From Pantoea cypripedii (GTDB lineage: Bacteria > Pseudomonadota > Gammaproteobacteria > Enterobacterales > Enterobacteriaceae): DNA of 64,000 nt. A program made the position numbers and the translations under genes. The notes under the pieces were generated by a model that searched no databases, was not told the DNA's origin, and saw nothing but the letters and a program-made list of their open reading frames with translations. The stretch spans positions 62,001 to 126,000 of the forward strand of contig NZ_CP024768.1 of NCBI RefSeq assembly GCF_011395035.1, given 5' to 3'. Shown here in pieces: positions 8,487 through 15,258 of the stretch (positions are counted from its first letter, which is position 1; the number at the start of each line of letters is the position of its first letter).

Positions 8487-8783
8487 ATGGAAATAAAAGA
8501 TCCAATGGTCGAGTTACTTAGTAGTCTTGAACAGATTGTTTTGACACGTGATGCACAGCCTTCTGTATCTGAAATCGCCCTTCACAAGGCGTCAGTTCCC
8601 GAGCCGCAGCGTTTACGAGAGATGACCGGCATGCAGGTGGATGAATTCGCCCGCGTGATGGGGGTGAGCGTCTCGTCAGTGAAAAGCTGGGAGGCGCAAC
8701 GCACGCGCCCTTCCGCTACGGCACGTAAATTGATGAAGCTGTTGCAGGCCAATCCGTATCTGGGTCGACAATTACTTGAGTAA
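8487..8783 (+). CDS. HTH (Xre-family) DNA-binding protein, orphan antitoxin-like
   Basis: This 98-residue protein starts at ATG 8487, chosen for the AAGGAG Shine-Dalgarno at 8475-8480. Residues about 42-95 carry a Cro/C1-type helix-turn-helix (LREMTGMQVDEFARVMGVSVSSVKSWEAQRTRPS). This is the layout typical of HigA/NadS/MqsA-type antitoxins, with an acidic N-terminal region. No toxin gene is adjacent: the 250 bp upstream holds only hairpins, and a terminator follows directly. It may be a solitary regulator or a leftover antitoxin. The target is unknown. Confidence 0.75.
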   Translation: MEIKDPMVELLSSLEQIVLTRDAQPSVSEIALHKASVPEPQRLREMTGMQVDEFARVMGVSVSSVKSWEAQRTRPSATARKLMKLLQANPYLGRQLLE

Positions 8784-8803
8784 CACCGACTATTCGGTTC
8801 TGA

Positions 8804-8828
8804 CCCGCCATCACGGCGGGTTTTTTTT
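8804..8828 (+). terminator. Rho-independent terminator of the HTH gene
   Basis: CCCGCC-ATCAC-GGCGGG is followed by eight T residues, 20 nt after the HTH stop. The T-run overlaps the stop codon region of the convergent HD-domain gene. Confidence 0.9.
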
Positions 8829-9420
8829 AACTTAAACCCCCGTATTTGGCCGCCTGTTTGACAAACCAACTCTCCGGTACGCTGTGTGGTGGCTGCGCCA
8901 GCTGGGCAATCCCCTGGCGAATCATGTTATCCGCCTGCTGCCACAAACGCTTATCGCCTTCATTTAACAACTGAATCTGCACCTGCTTCTCCACCAGGTA
9001 AACGCGGGCGAAATGAGGATCAAATTGCACGATGGAGCGGGTGTTATCGATGATGTCAGCCAGTTTGATGGTTTGCGCCTCGGGTGAGGCCTGCGCGGTA
9101 TGGCGGAAGTGCGCCAGCTTACGGGCGGTGCGGTTTTTCGCCTGTGGCTGGGCGCTGTCAGTCAACATATCCACCAGTTCAGCCACGCGCGGGCCGAAGT
9201 GGCTTTCAATATCCTGTAATGTGCTGGGTGTATCTTCTACCGTGTCATGCAACCAGGCAGCAGCCAGCATCGCCTCGTCATCAGTGACGCTGCGCACCAG
9301 CTCCGCGACCGCTGCCGGATGGACGATATAAGGCTCGTCAGTATATTTACGACGCTGTCCGGCGGCAGCATGGGCCCGGGTGGCATAGCGGCGCGCCTGA
9401 TCTTCCAGTGAATCCCGCAT
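8827..9420 (-). CDS. HD-domain phosphohydrolase, MESH1/SpoT-hydrolase-like
   Basis: This 197-residue protein is read from the ATG at 9420, which has GGAGAA upstream. A longer reading from 9504 would run across the divergent ohrR start and is not preferred. Motifs are of the SpoT/MESH1 alarmone-hydrolase HD class: R-KYTDEPYIVHPAAV, the metal-binding HD followed by ED (WLHDTVEDTPS), and KLADIIDNT. Single-domain proteins of this type hydrolyse (p)ppGpp in several bacteria and animals. No synthetase domain is present. Divergent from ohrR with 61 bp between the starts. The substrate is inferred, not shown. Confidence 0.8.
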   Translation of the reverse strand: MRDSLEDQARRYATRAHAAAGQRRKYTDEPYIVHPAAVAELVRSVTDDEAMLAAAWLHDTVEDTPSTLQDIESHFGPRVAELVDMLTDSAQPQAKNRTARKLAHFRHTAQASPEAQTIKLADIIDNTRSIVQFDPHFARVYLVEKQVQIQLLNEGDKRLWQQADNMIRQGIAQLAQPPHSVPESWFVKQAAKYGGLS

Positions 9421-9456
9421 ATTGTGTTCTCCGGGAAAAAGTAGCTTGCAATTGTC

Positions 9457-9468
9457 TAGCGCGCTATC
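9457..9468. promoter_or_regulatory. Candidate OhrR operator upstream of ohrR
   Basis: TAGCGCGCTATC contains the perfect palindrome TAGCGCGCTA (9457-9466), 15 nt before the ohrR start and inside the divergent promoter region. Ten of its twelve bases recur as TAGCACGCGATC upstream of ohr (10032-10043). A sequence shared by the only two promoters OhrR is expected to control is a plausible operator, but it differs from the Xanthomonas/Bacillus AATT-rich box. Confidence 0.45.
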
Positions 9469-9481
9469 TATATTAGTTGGC

Positions 9482-9946
9482 ATGAACAGTAACCAAGATG
9501 ACAAAAAAGTGTCGCAGACGCCACTCCAGCTCGATCAGCATCTCTGTTTCGCCCTGTATTCGGCGAATCTGGCGATGCATAAAGTGTACCGGCAACTGCT
9601 GGCGCAGCTGGAAATCACCTACCCGCAATATCTGGTGATGCTGGTGCTGTGGACTCAGGACGATCTGACGGTGTCCGAGATTGGCGAGCAGCTTTTCCTC
9701 GATTCCGCCACCCTGACGCCATTGCTGAAACGGCTGGAAAGCGCCGGGCTGCTGCGTCGTGCCCGTTCGCGTCAGGATGAACGCCAGGTGGTGGTCACGT
9801 TGACGGATGCGGGTCGCGCCTTACGCCAGAAAGCGGAATCCATCCCGGAAGCGATCAAATGTGCCTCAGCCTGTGATGATGACCAGCTGCTGGCGCTGAA
9901 AAATCAGCTGGACGATTTGCGCGATAATCTAAATCGCGCTAAGTAA
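9482..9946 (+). CDS. ohrR: Organic hydroperoxide sensor repressor OhrR (MarR family)
   Basis: This 154-residue MarR-family winged-helix regulator starts at ATG 9482. The DNA-binding part is LTVSEIGEQLFLDSATLTPLLKRLESAGL, with a wing ending in DERQVVV. The peroxide-sensing Cys is at residue 22 (HLCFALY), and Cys127 and Cys131 lie near the C-terminus. The same three positions are used by the 2-Cys OhrR of Xanthomonas. Oxidation of Cys22 by organic or lipid hydroperoxides releases the repressor. The target ohr lies 121 bp downstream on the same strand. Confidence 0.93.
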   Translation: MNSNQDDKKVSQTPLQLDQHLCFALYSANLAMHKVYRQLLAQLEITYPQYLVMLVLWTQDDLTVSEIGEQLFLDSATLTPLLKRLESAGLLRRARSRQDERQVVVTLTDAGRALRQKAESIPEAIKCASACDDDQLLALKNQLDDLRDNLNRAK

Positions 9947-9981
9947 AAATAGTCGGGGCGAAGCAATTCCCCGACAGTTTC

Positions 9982-10003
9982 GTAGCGGCGCGATTTATCG
10001 CGC
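9982..10003 (+). repeat. REP-like palindromic element
   Basis: An exact plus-orientation copy of the 22-base unit lies between ohrR and ohr. It sits just after a GTCGGGG/CCCCGAC hairpin (9952-9975) that may terminate ohrR. Confidence 0.85.
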
Positions 10004-10031
10004 ATCTTTTGAACTGGTGCTGTTATATAAA

Positions 10032-10043
10032 TAGCACGCGATC
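10032..10043. promoter_or_regulatory. Candidate OhrR operator upstream of ohr
   Basis: TAGCACGCGATC matches the ohrR-upstream element at 9457-9468 at 10 of 12 positions and lies 24 nt before the ohr start. It is flanked by AT-rich sequence suitable for a promoter. Confidence 0.4.
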
Positions 10044-10067
10044 ATATAGCGAATTAGTGAGGTTATC

Positions 10068-10496
10068 ATGTCTTTAGAGAAAGTTGTTTATACCGCAAAA
10101 GCCAAAGCCACCGGTGGCCGTGATGGTCGTGCGACCTCTTCTGATGGTGTGCTGGATGTGAAACTGGGTGTGCCAAAAGAGATGGGCGGCGCGGGCGGTG
10201 AGGTGACCAACCCGGAGCAGCTGTTCGCAGCCGGTTATTCCGCTTGTTTCCTCGGCGCGATGAAATTTGTCGCAGCGCGCGACAAATTCGCCATTGCTAA
10301 AGATGCGTTTATTGAAGGTGAAGTGGGTATCGGTCCGATCCCGAATGGTTTCGGCATTCAGGTGACACTGAATATTAATCTGCCGGGTATGGACGCTGCG
10401 GAAGCACAGAAACTGGTGGATGCTGCGCATATCGTTTGTCCATATTCTAATGCTACACGCGGCAATATTGACGTTACACTGAATATCATTAATTAA
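10068..10496 (+). CDS. ohr: Organic hydroperoxide reductase Ohr
   Basis: This 142-residue OsmC/Ohr-family protein is a thiol-dependent peroxidase that reduces organic and fatty-acid hydroperoxides in the cytoplasm. The catalytic cysteines are Cys60 (GYSACFLGA) and Cys124 (IVCPYSNATRGN), and the active-site Arg is probably R18 in GGRDGR. Length and residues are typical. It starts at ATG 10068 behind GAGGTTATC. It is controlled by ohrR upstream. A fragment of the 3' end of this gene is repeated at 12126, produced by a tandem duplication that begins inside it. Confidence 0.96.
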   Translation: MSLEKVVYTAKAKATGGRDGRATSSDGVLDVKLGVPKEMGGAGGEVTNPEQLFAAGYSACFLGAMKFVAARDKFAIAKDAFIEGEVGIGPIPNGFGIQVTLNINLPGMDAAEAQKLVDAAHIVCPYSNATRGNIDVTLNIIN

Positions 10497-10520
10497 TGAC
10501 TCTTTTTAGTTATTCGTGTC

Positions 10521-10553
10521 ATAAAAAAAGACTCCTTGCGGGGTCTTTTTTAT
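10521..10553 (+). terminator. Rho-independent terminator of ohr
   Basis: AAAAAAGACTCC-TTGC-GGGGTCTTTTTT forms a strong 12-bp hairpin ending in a T-run, 25 nt after the ohr stop. The A-rich left arm makes it potentially bidirectional. A decayed copy lies at about 12205-12225. Confidence 0.9.
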
Positions 10554-10624
10554 TTGGGGTGATTTCATTTCCTGGGGTTTGATCAATTTTTTCTGTCGGG
10601 GAACACGATTTAATAGCCAGCATC

Positions 10625-11497
10625 ATGGACAGCCGGTTACAGGGAGTAACTCCGCATGGCAATGGCAACCTTTCCGCAAACGATTTATACCACCCAACGT
10701 TTTTTAATGACTATGGCACGGATGATATGCGCTATGGTGATATTGATGAAAAACGGTTAAAGCATGAATTTGGGCTTACTCATATATCCAGCCAGGTCGA
10801 TCCTTTTACCCTGACACGGCTGACGACGTTTCATAATCCTCAATCACGTTTCCATGGCGCTTATGGTGGCAAACGTGGAGCAGCGGTGAGTGTGCAAGAA
10901 TGTGCCCGTTTATTGTTTGAGGAGATGCAGGTGACGTCGCTACCCTATGCCTGCGTGGGGCCGTATAAACACCTAATCAATAAAATGCTCAGGCATTTTC
11001 AGCAATCGACCGGAGGGCCCTTCCGGGATATGCAATTGGATATGGCGTACCGGGAGAAGATTTTGAGAGATAATAATAGCGAAAGTGCAAAAATCAGGAT
11101 ACCGAAGGTCATCAATAAATATATTGACTATCAAAAAGGTGGTTACCCTGCTGAAAGAGTTAATGAAATTCACGAAGACCTGAACAGGAGCAGACTGCCA
11201 AAATTTGATTCATTGATACTGGATAAAATCAATGGAATGGGGATCACCATTCATGATGTTCATGCGACGCGTATTGATCTTTTGAACCTGGAAGTAAGTA
11301 ACACCAAATGGCGAGCAAGGATAAGGTTTACCGGGCAAGATCATTTTGGGCTTGATGTTGATGATATACGAAAGAAGAAATTTCATCAGTTCCAATTTTT
11401 TCGCATTTGGTTCATTCTACAGCGCTATCATCGATTCGGGTTTCGGCCTTTCCTGACCAACCTGGAAGCTACTATTGATATTGAAGGTGGAAACTGA
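10625..11497 (+). CDS. DUF3289 family protein, altered N-terminus
   Basis: The reading frame has 290 codons. From residue about 28 on it matches the DUF3289 family as I know it: DYGTDDMRYGD, QECARLLFEEM, then the C-terminal QDHFGLDVDDI and FRIWFILQRYHRFGFRPFLTNLEATI. There is no signal peptide or membrane segment, and the function is unknown. The family-like start is ATG 10656 (after AGGGAG, reading MAMATFPQTIYTTQRF). That frame breaks at a tract of six T residues (10700-10705), where copy 2 has seven. The open frame from ATG 10625 exists only because copy 1 also has an extra G near 10643. The gene is either rescued by this second start, expressed by slippage, or a frameshifted allele. It overlaps the DUF943 gene by 1 nt (TGATG). 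Confidence 0.7.
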   Translation: MDSRLQGVTPHGNGNLSANDLYHPTFFNDYGTDDMRYGDIDEKRLKHEFGLTHISSQVDPFTLTRLTTFHNPQSRFHGAYGGKRGAAVSVQECARLLFEEMQVTSLPYACVGPYKHLINKMLRHFQQSTGGPFRDMQLDMAYREKILRDNNSESAKIRIPKVINKYIDYQKGGYPAERVNEIHEDLNRSRLPKFDSLILDKINGMGITIHDVHATRIDLLNLEVSNTKWRARIRFTGQDHFGLDVDDIRKKKFHQFQFFRIWFILQRYHRFGFRPFLTNLEATIDIEGGN

Positions 11498-11943
11498 TGA
11501 AGCGTTTTTTTCAATTAATGATAGTGCTTGCCTTCATAGCCTGTGGTGCCTACGTTTACCTTAATAATCGAGAAGTTAAGGTTATTGATGTGCATCATGG
11601 AAAATATGCAGCGGATATTCTGGTCAACCATCTGCCATTGTCACAATCGAGTCGTATCAACTGGTGGTTAAAAAATGAGGCAGTCATTTTTTCAAATTAC
11701 AACATTTCACCTGGCAATGAAGATGGGCCACAACTTATTACTATTTTCGCATTTGGTGACGGATATAAAGAGTTAGGCAAAGAAGACCGGCTATGCTTCG
11801 ACGATATCACACCGCCTAATAATTGTATTGATAAGGATATTTTAATGTTAGTAGATCGCACACGTAGTGGTGATTTGGAATTTAGCTTTGCATCTTCTGT
11901 TTATGTACGTACCAACGATGGAAGAATCACCAAAGTGAAATAA
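11497..11943 (+). CDS. DUF943 family membrane-anchored protein, copy 1
   Basis: This 148-residue protein has an N-terminal hydrophobic segment (residues about 4-21) and a probably periplasmic domain of about 120 residues. Conserved DUF943 blocks are visible: REVKVID, the INWWLKN motif, FAFGDGYKELG, DRLCFDDI and NNCIDK, with two Cys that could pair. The start ATG 11497 overlaps the stop of the DUF3289 gene, so the two are translationally coupled. The base composition is AT-rich compared with the neighbouring core genes. Function is not known. An immunity role is proposed in the findings as inference only. Confidence 0.8.
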   Translation: MKRFFQLMIVLAFIACGAYVYLNNREVKVIDVHHGKYAADILVNHLPLSQSSRINWWLKNEAVIFSNYNISPGNEDGPQLITIFAFGDGYKELGKEDRLCFDDITPPNNCIDKDILMLVDRTRSGDLEFSFASSVYVRTNDGRITKVK

Positions 11944-11984
11944 GAATTTTATTTCATTAATCGTCTTCAGTGAGTGCACATTCC

Positions 11985-12056
11985 GTAGCGGCGCGATTTA
12001 TCGCGCGGGTTTTACTTCACGCACCAAAAACATTGCGCAATAAATTGCGCCGCTAC
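11985..12056. repeat. Inverted pair of REP-like elements (REPIN)
   Basis: A plus-orientation unit (11985-12006) and a slightly variant minus-orientation unit (12035-12056, GCGCAATAAATTGCGCCGCTAC) face each other across 28 nt. An almost identical pair occurs in copy 2 at 13043-13114. Confidence 0.85.
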
Positions 12057-12125
12057 GGGTTCGTGCAAAAAATGTTCTACTGCTGGCTTCGCATCATCCG
12101 GTTCTCTCCATTCAGATTCGTCCTA

Positions 12126-12200
12126 ATCCCGAATGGTTTTGGCATTCAGGTGGCATGGAATATCACTAATTTTTGCCTCTTTTTAGTTATTCAATTAATA
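12126..12200 (+). pseudogene. Truncated 3' fragment of ohr
   Basis: ATCCCGAATGGTTTTGGCATTC and the following bases match ohr from 10338. The sequence then jumps from the first to the second ACACTGAATAT-like repeat of ohr, losing about 100 bp, and ends in CTCTTTTTAGTTATTC as downstream of ohr. It has no start codon and no active-site Cys codons. It marks the left breakpoint of the duplication. Confidence 0.85.
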
Positions 12201-12327
12201 AAAAATCCTTGCGGGGTCTTTTTTATTTGGGGTGATTTCATTTCCTGGGGTTTGATCAATTTTTTCTGTCGGGCAACACGATTTAATAGCCAGCATCATG
12301 GACAGCCGGTTACAGGAGTAACTCCAC

Positions 12328-12576
12328 ATGGCAATGGCAACCTTTCCGCAAACGATTTATACCACCCAACGTTTTTTTAATGACTATGGCACGGATGATA
12401 TGCGCTATGTGCCCGTTTATTGTGTGAGGAAATGCAGGTGACTTCGCTACCCTATGCCTGCGTGGGACCGTATAAACACCTGATCAAAAAAATGCTCAGA
12501 GATTTCCAGCAAGTTCGGATTTCGGCCTTTCCTGACTAATCTGGAAGCCACTATTGAGCTTGAAGGGCATTGCTGA
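12328..12576 (+). pseudogene. DUF3289 gene remnant (copy 2)
   Basis: It starts with the ancestral-looking ATG 12328 behind AGGAG and reads through seven T residues into FFNDYGTDDMRY, the frame expected of the family. A deletion then joins codon about 28 to a downstream segment (TGCCCGTTTATTG) out of frame. A second deletion joins the middle to the last 20 codons (TTTCGGCCTTTCCTGAC). Only about 250 of roughly 840 bp remain. It is clearly non-functional but useful for reading the original start and frame of copy 1. Confidence 0.9.
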
Positions 12577-13001
12577 TGAAAAAACGATATATTTTATTCT
12601 CTTTTATCATCCTCGTAGCAGGTTTGTACTTCTATCTTGAGTACAGAGAAGTCAATGTCATTGACACTCACCGGTCAGGAGATTCTTTAGCTATTATCGT
12701 AGATCATCTTCCATTATCAGAATCAGGAAAGATTGATTGGTGGTTAGAAAATAAGAACGGAATATTAGCTCAGTATGCTGATAATCCACTCTATATAACT
12801 TTTTTTGCTTTTGGCGATGGTTACCAGGAATTAGGTAAGAAAGACCGCTTGTGCTTCAATGACATCAACCCACCTAAAAATTGCATTGATAAAAATATCC
12901 TTATGTCGGTTCTTCGCATGCATAATGGCGATTTAAGGTTTGGCATTGACTATTCTGCCTATGTACGCACCAAAGATGGACGAATCACCAAAGTGAAATA
13001 A
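12576..13001 (+). CDS. DUF943 family membrane-anchored protein, copy 2
   Basis: This 141-residue protein starts at ATG 12576, overlapping the TGA of the remnant by 1 nt exactly as in copy 1. It has an N-terminal transmembrane segment (residues about 5-21) and the same blocks: REVNVID, IDWWLEN, FAFGDGYQELG, DRLCFNDI, KNCIDK and YVRTKDGRITKVK. It is about 55 percent identical to copy 1 by hand alignment and has a 6-7-residue deletion in the middle. The gene is intact although its upstream partner is destroyed, which suggests it is still selected for. Confidence 0.8.
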   Translation: MKKRYILFSFIILVAGLYFYLEYREVNVIDTHRSGDSLAIIVDHLPLSESGKIDWWLENKNGILAQYADNPLYITFFAFGDGYQELGKKDRLCFNDINPPKNCIDKNILMSVLRMHNGDLRFGIDYSAYVRTKDGRITKVK

Positions 13002-13042
13002 GAATTTTATTTCATTAATCGTCTTCAGTGAGTGCACATTCC

Positions 13043-13114
13043 GTAGCGGCGCGATTTATCGCGCGGGTTTTGATTCACACGCCAAAAACATTGCGCAATA
13101 AATTGCGCCGCTAC
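13043..13114. repeat. Inverted pair of REP-like elements (REPIN), copy 2
   Basis: Units at 13043-13064 (plus) and 13093-13114 (minus, AATT variant) have the same spacing as the pair at 11985-12056. They were duplicated along with the DUF3289/DUF943 unit. Confidence 0.85.
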
Positions 13115-13291
13115 GGGTTTGTGCAAAAAATGTTCTACTGCTGGCTTGGCATCATCCGGTTCTCTCCGTTCAGATTCGTCCCGATCCTGCTCGTTTCATC
13201 ACGTTTTTAGCAAACTGTGCGAACTCTACTGTCTTTACATAGTCACATTTAGGGTTATAGCTCCGACACCAGGCCGGGAATAAGTAAATTC

Positions 13292-14986
13292 ATGAATTAT
13301 ATTAAAACCTTAACGCAGCAGAAGCTGTCATTGCTGCTCGCGCTGTATATCGGCATCTTGTTGAATTTGCCGATTTTTTATCGACGTTTTGACAGTTATC
13401 TGACGAAATTCACACTGACCGAATGGGCCTCTGCTATGGCAGAAGTGGTGGCGGCAGTGCTGCTGACCTTCTTCCTGATGCGGTTGTTGTCGCTGGGCGG
13501 CAAATGGGTTTATCGCGTGCTCGCCAGCCTGCTGGTGGTGATTTCCGTCGCCTCTGCGTATTACATGGCTTTTTTTAACGTGGTGATCGGCTACGGCATC
13601 GTCGCTTCGGTGATGACCACCGATGTTGATTTGTCGAAAGAAGTGATTGGCCTGCATTTTGTGCTGTGGATGGTGCTGGTGAGTGCCTTACCGCTGCTGA
13701 TGATCTGGCGTAATAACCTCAGCCAGACGCTGATTAACCAGTTGAAAACGCCGGGCCAGCGTCTCAAACCCACGGTGATTTTGCTGCTGAGCGTGGCGCT
13801 GGTGTGGCTGCCGATTCGCTATTTCGACAAGCTGCAAAAAGCCAACGAAGAGATCACCAACATCGATCTGCCCAGCTATGGCGGCGTGGTGGCGCATTCT
13901 TATCTGCCTTCAAACTGGATTGCCGCGCTCGGGCTGTTTGCCTGGACCAAAGTGGATGAGCAACTGGATAGCCAGGAACTGCTCGACCCGGCAAAGAAGT
14001 TTACCTACGTGGCTCCCCCCGGTATTGATGACACCTACGTGGTGTTTGTGATTGGTGAGACGACGCGCTGGGATCATATGGGCATGCTGGGTTATGCACG
14101 CGATACCACGCCGAAGTTATCGAAAGAGAAAAACCTGGTGGCATTCCGTGGCGAGTCCTGCGATACCGCGACTAAGTTATCACTGCGCTGCATGTTCGTG
14201 CGTGAAGGCGGCACTATGGATAATCCGGGGCGCACCCTGAAAGAACAGAATATTTTCGCGGTGATGAAAGAGCTGGGTTTCACGTCGGAGCTGTTCGCCA
14301 TGCAGAGCGAAGTATGGTTCTACGATAACGCCGATGTGAATAACTTCTCGTTCCGTGAGCAGATTGGTTCTGAGAAGCGTAACCAGGGCAAGCCGGTGGA
14401 CGATATGCTGCTGGTGCCGGAGTTACAATCATCGCTGGAGCGCTTCCCGAAAGGCAAGCATCTGGTGGTACTGCATACCAAAGGTTCGCACTATCTTTAT
14501 TCGCAGCGTTATCCGCGCAATTTTGCCCGCTATCAACCCGAGTGTATGGGTGTCGATGAAACCTGTAGCAAAGCACAACTGATCAATGCTTACGACAACT
14601 CGATTCTTTATGTCGATACCATGCTGGATAGCGTGTTAGACCAGCTGCGTGACAAGAAGGCGATTGTGTTCTATGCCGCCGATCATGGTGAGTCGATTAG
14701 CGAAAATATGCATTTGCACGGTACACCGCGTGAAATGGCTCCGCCGGAGCAGTTCCGCGTCCCGATGATGGTCTGGGCCTCGGATAAGTATCTGGCTGAC
14801 CCGACCAACCGCAGCAATTTCGAGCGTTTGCAGGCGCAACAGCGCGTCGGCAAAACACATCGTCATGTTGAGTTGTTTGACACCATTCTCGGCTGCCTCG
14901 GCTATAGCTCGCCGGACGGCGGGATTAAAGCGGCGAATAACTGGTGCCAGGCACCTGCGGCAGCCACAGAGGCCAAAACGCTGTAA
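13292..14986 (+). CDS. eptB: Kdo2-lipid A phosphoethanolamine 7''-transferase EptB
   Basis: This 564-residue inner-membrane enzyme transfers phosphoethanolamine from phosphatidylethanolamine to the outer Kdo of LPS on the periplasmic face. About five N-terminal membrane helices (residues 1-170) precede a periplasmic alkaline-phosphatase-fold sulfatase domain. Motifs visible are the metal-binding VIGETTRWDHMG, the Thr nucleophile region ESCDTATKLS (Thr at about 292), and YAADHGESISE with LHGTP near the C-terminus. Length equals E. coli EptB, and the position next to tRNA-Pro and dppA is the same as in E. coli. Confidence 0.94.
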   Translation: MNYIKTLTQQKLSLLLALYIGILLNLPIFYRRFDSYLTKFTLTEWASAMAEVVAAVLLTFFLMRLLSLGGKWVYRVLASLLVVISVASAYYMAFFNVVIGYGIVASVMTTDVDLSKEVIGLHFVLWMVLVSALPLLMIWRNNLSQTLINQLKTPGQRLKPTVILLLSVALVWLPIRYFDKLQKANEEITNIDLPSYGGVVAHSYLPSNWIAALGLFAWTKVDEQLDSQELLDPAKKFTYVAPPGIDDTYVVFVIGETTRWDHMGMLGYARDTTPKLSKEKNLVAFRGESCDTATKLSLRCMFVREGGTMDNPGRTLKEQNIFAVMKELGFTSELFAMQSEVWFYDNADVNNFSFREQIGSEKRNQGKPVDDMLLVPELQSSLERFPKGKHLVVLHTKGSHYLYSQRYPRNFARYQPECMGVDETCSKAQLINAYDNSILYVDTMLDSVLDQLRDKKAIVFYAADHGESISENMHLHGTPREMAPPEQFRVPMMVWASDKYLADPTNRSNFERLQAQQRVGKTHRHVELFDTILGCLGYSSPDGGIKAANNWCQAPAAATEAKTL

Positions 14987-15072
14987 TTTTTGCCTGGAAC
15001 TTATTGAGCAGCAGAGGATTTTTCCCTGCTGCCTGCTTTCCAGGCGATCGTGTTGATTTGCACAAAAAGGGA

Positions 15073-15101
15073 TTGACGCTCCAGAAGTGGCGCAGTAAGA
15101 T
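15073..15101 (+). promoter_or_regulatory. tRNA-Pro promoter
   Basis: TTGACG (15073-15078), a 17-nt spacer and TAAGAT (15096-15101) are followed by the GC-rich discriminator GCGCCCC. The -10 ends 10 nt before the mature tRNA. The GC-rich discriminator is typical of stringently controlled stable-RNA promoters. Confidence 0.8.
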
Positions 15102-15111
15102 GCGCCCCCAT

Positions 15112-15188
<77 letters not shown>

Positions 15189-15197
15189 GATTTAAGA

Positions 15198-15225
15198 AAC
15201 CTGCTTGTAAAAGCGGGTTTTTTTT
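15198..15225 (+). terminator. Terminator of tRNA-Pro
   Basis: ACCTGCTT-GTAA-AAGCGGGT is followed by seven more T residues, 10 nt after the tRNA. It has an 8-bp stem with one wobble pair. Confidence 0.9.
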
Positions 15226-15236
15226 CGTCCGTAATC

Positions 15237-15258
15237 GTAGCGGCGCGATTTATCGCGC
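15237..15258 (+). repeat. REP-like palindromic element
   Basis: A single exact plus-orientation copy of the 22-base unit directly follows the tRNA-Pro terminator. Confidence 0.85.

Larger units (their letters stand above)
10338..12125 (+). repeat. Tandem duplication, copy 1 (about 1.79 kb)
   Basis: This unit begins in the 3' part of ohr (ATCCCGAATGG at 10338). It contains the ohr terminator, a DUF3289 gene, a DUF943 gene and an inverted REP pair, and ends at 12125 where the same ohr sequence reappears. Non-coding flanks of the two copies are about 96-97 percent identical by eye. The copy-1 end (ATTCGTCCTAATCC) matches the copy-2 end (ATTCGTCCCGATCC at about 13175-13187), which defines the unit. 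Confidence 0.85.
12126..13187 (+). repeat. Tandem duplication, copy 2 (shortened)
   Basis: This is the second copy of the unit at 10338-12125. It begins with a fragment of ohr and continues with the decayed ohr terminator, a DUF3289 remnant, an intact DUF943 gene and the REP pair. It is about 730 bp shorter than copy 1 because of at least three internal deletions, one in the ohr fragment and two in the DUF3289 gene. Downstream of 13187 the sequence is single-copy. Confidence 0.85.

Noticed and set aside
11970..12380. A 136-codon frame on the plus strand starting in the REP pair
   Set aside because: It translates REP elements, the ohr remnant and the terminator copy. The same N-terminus reappears at 13028 only because the DNA is duplicated.
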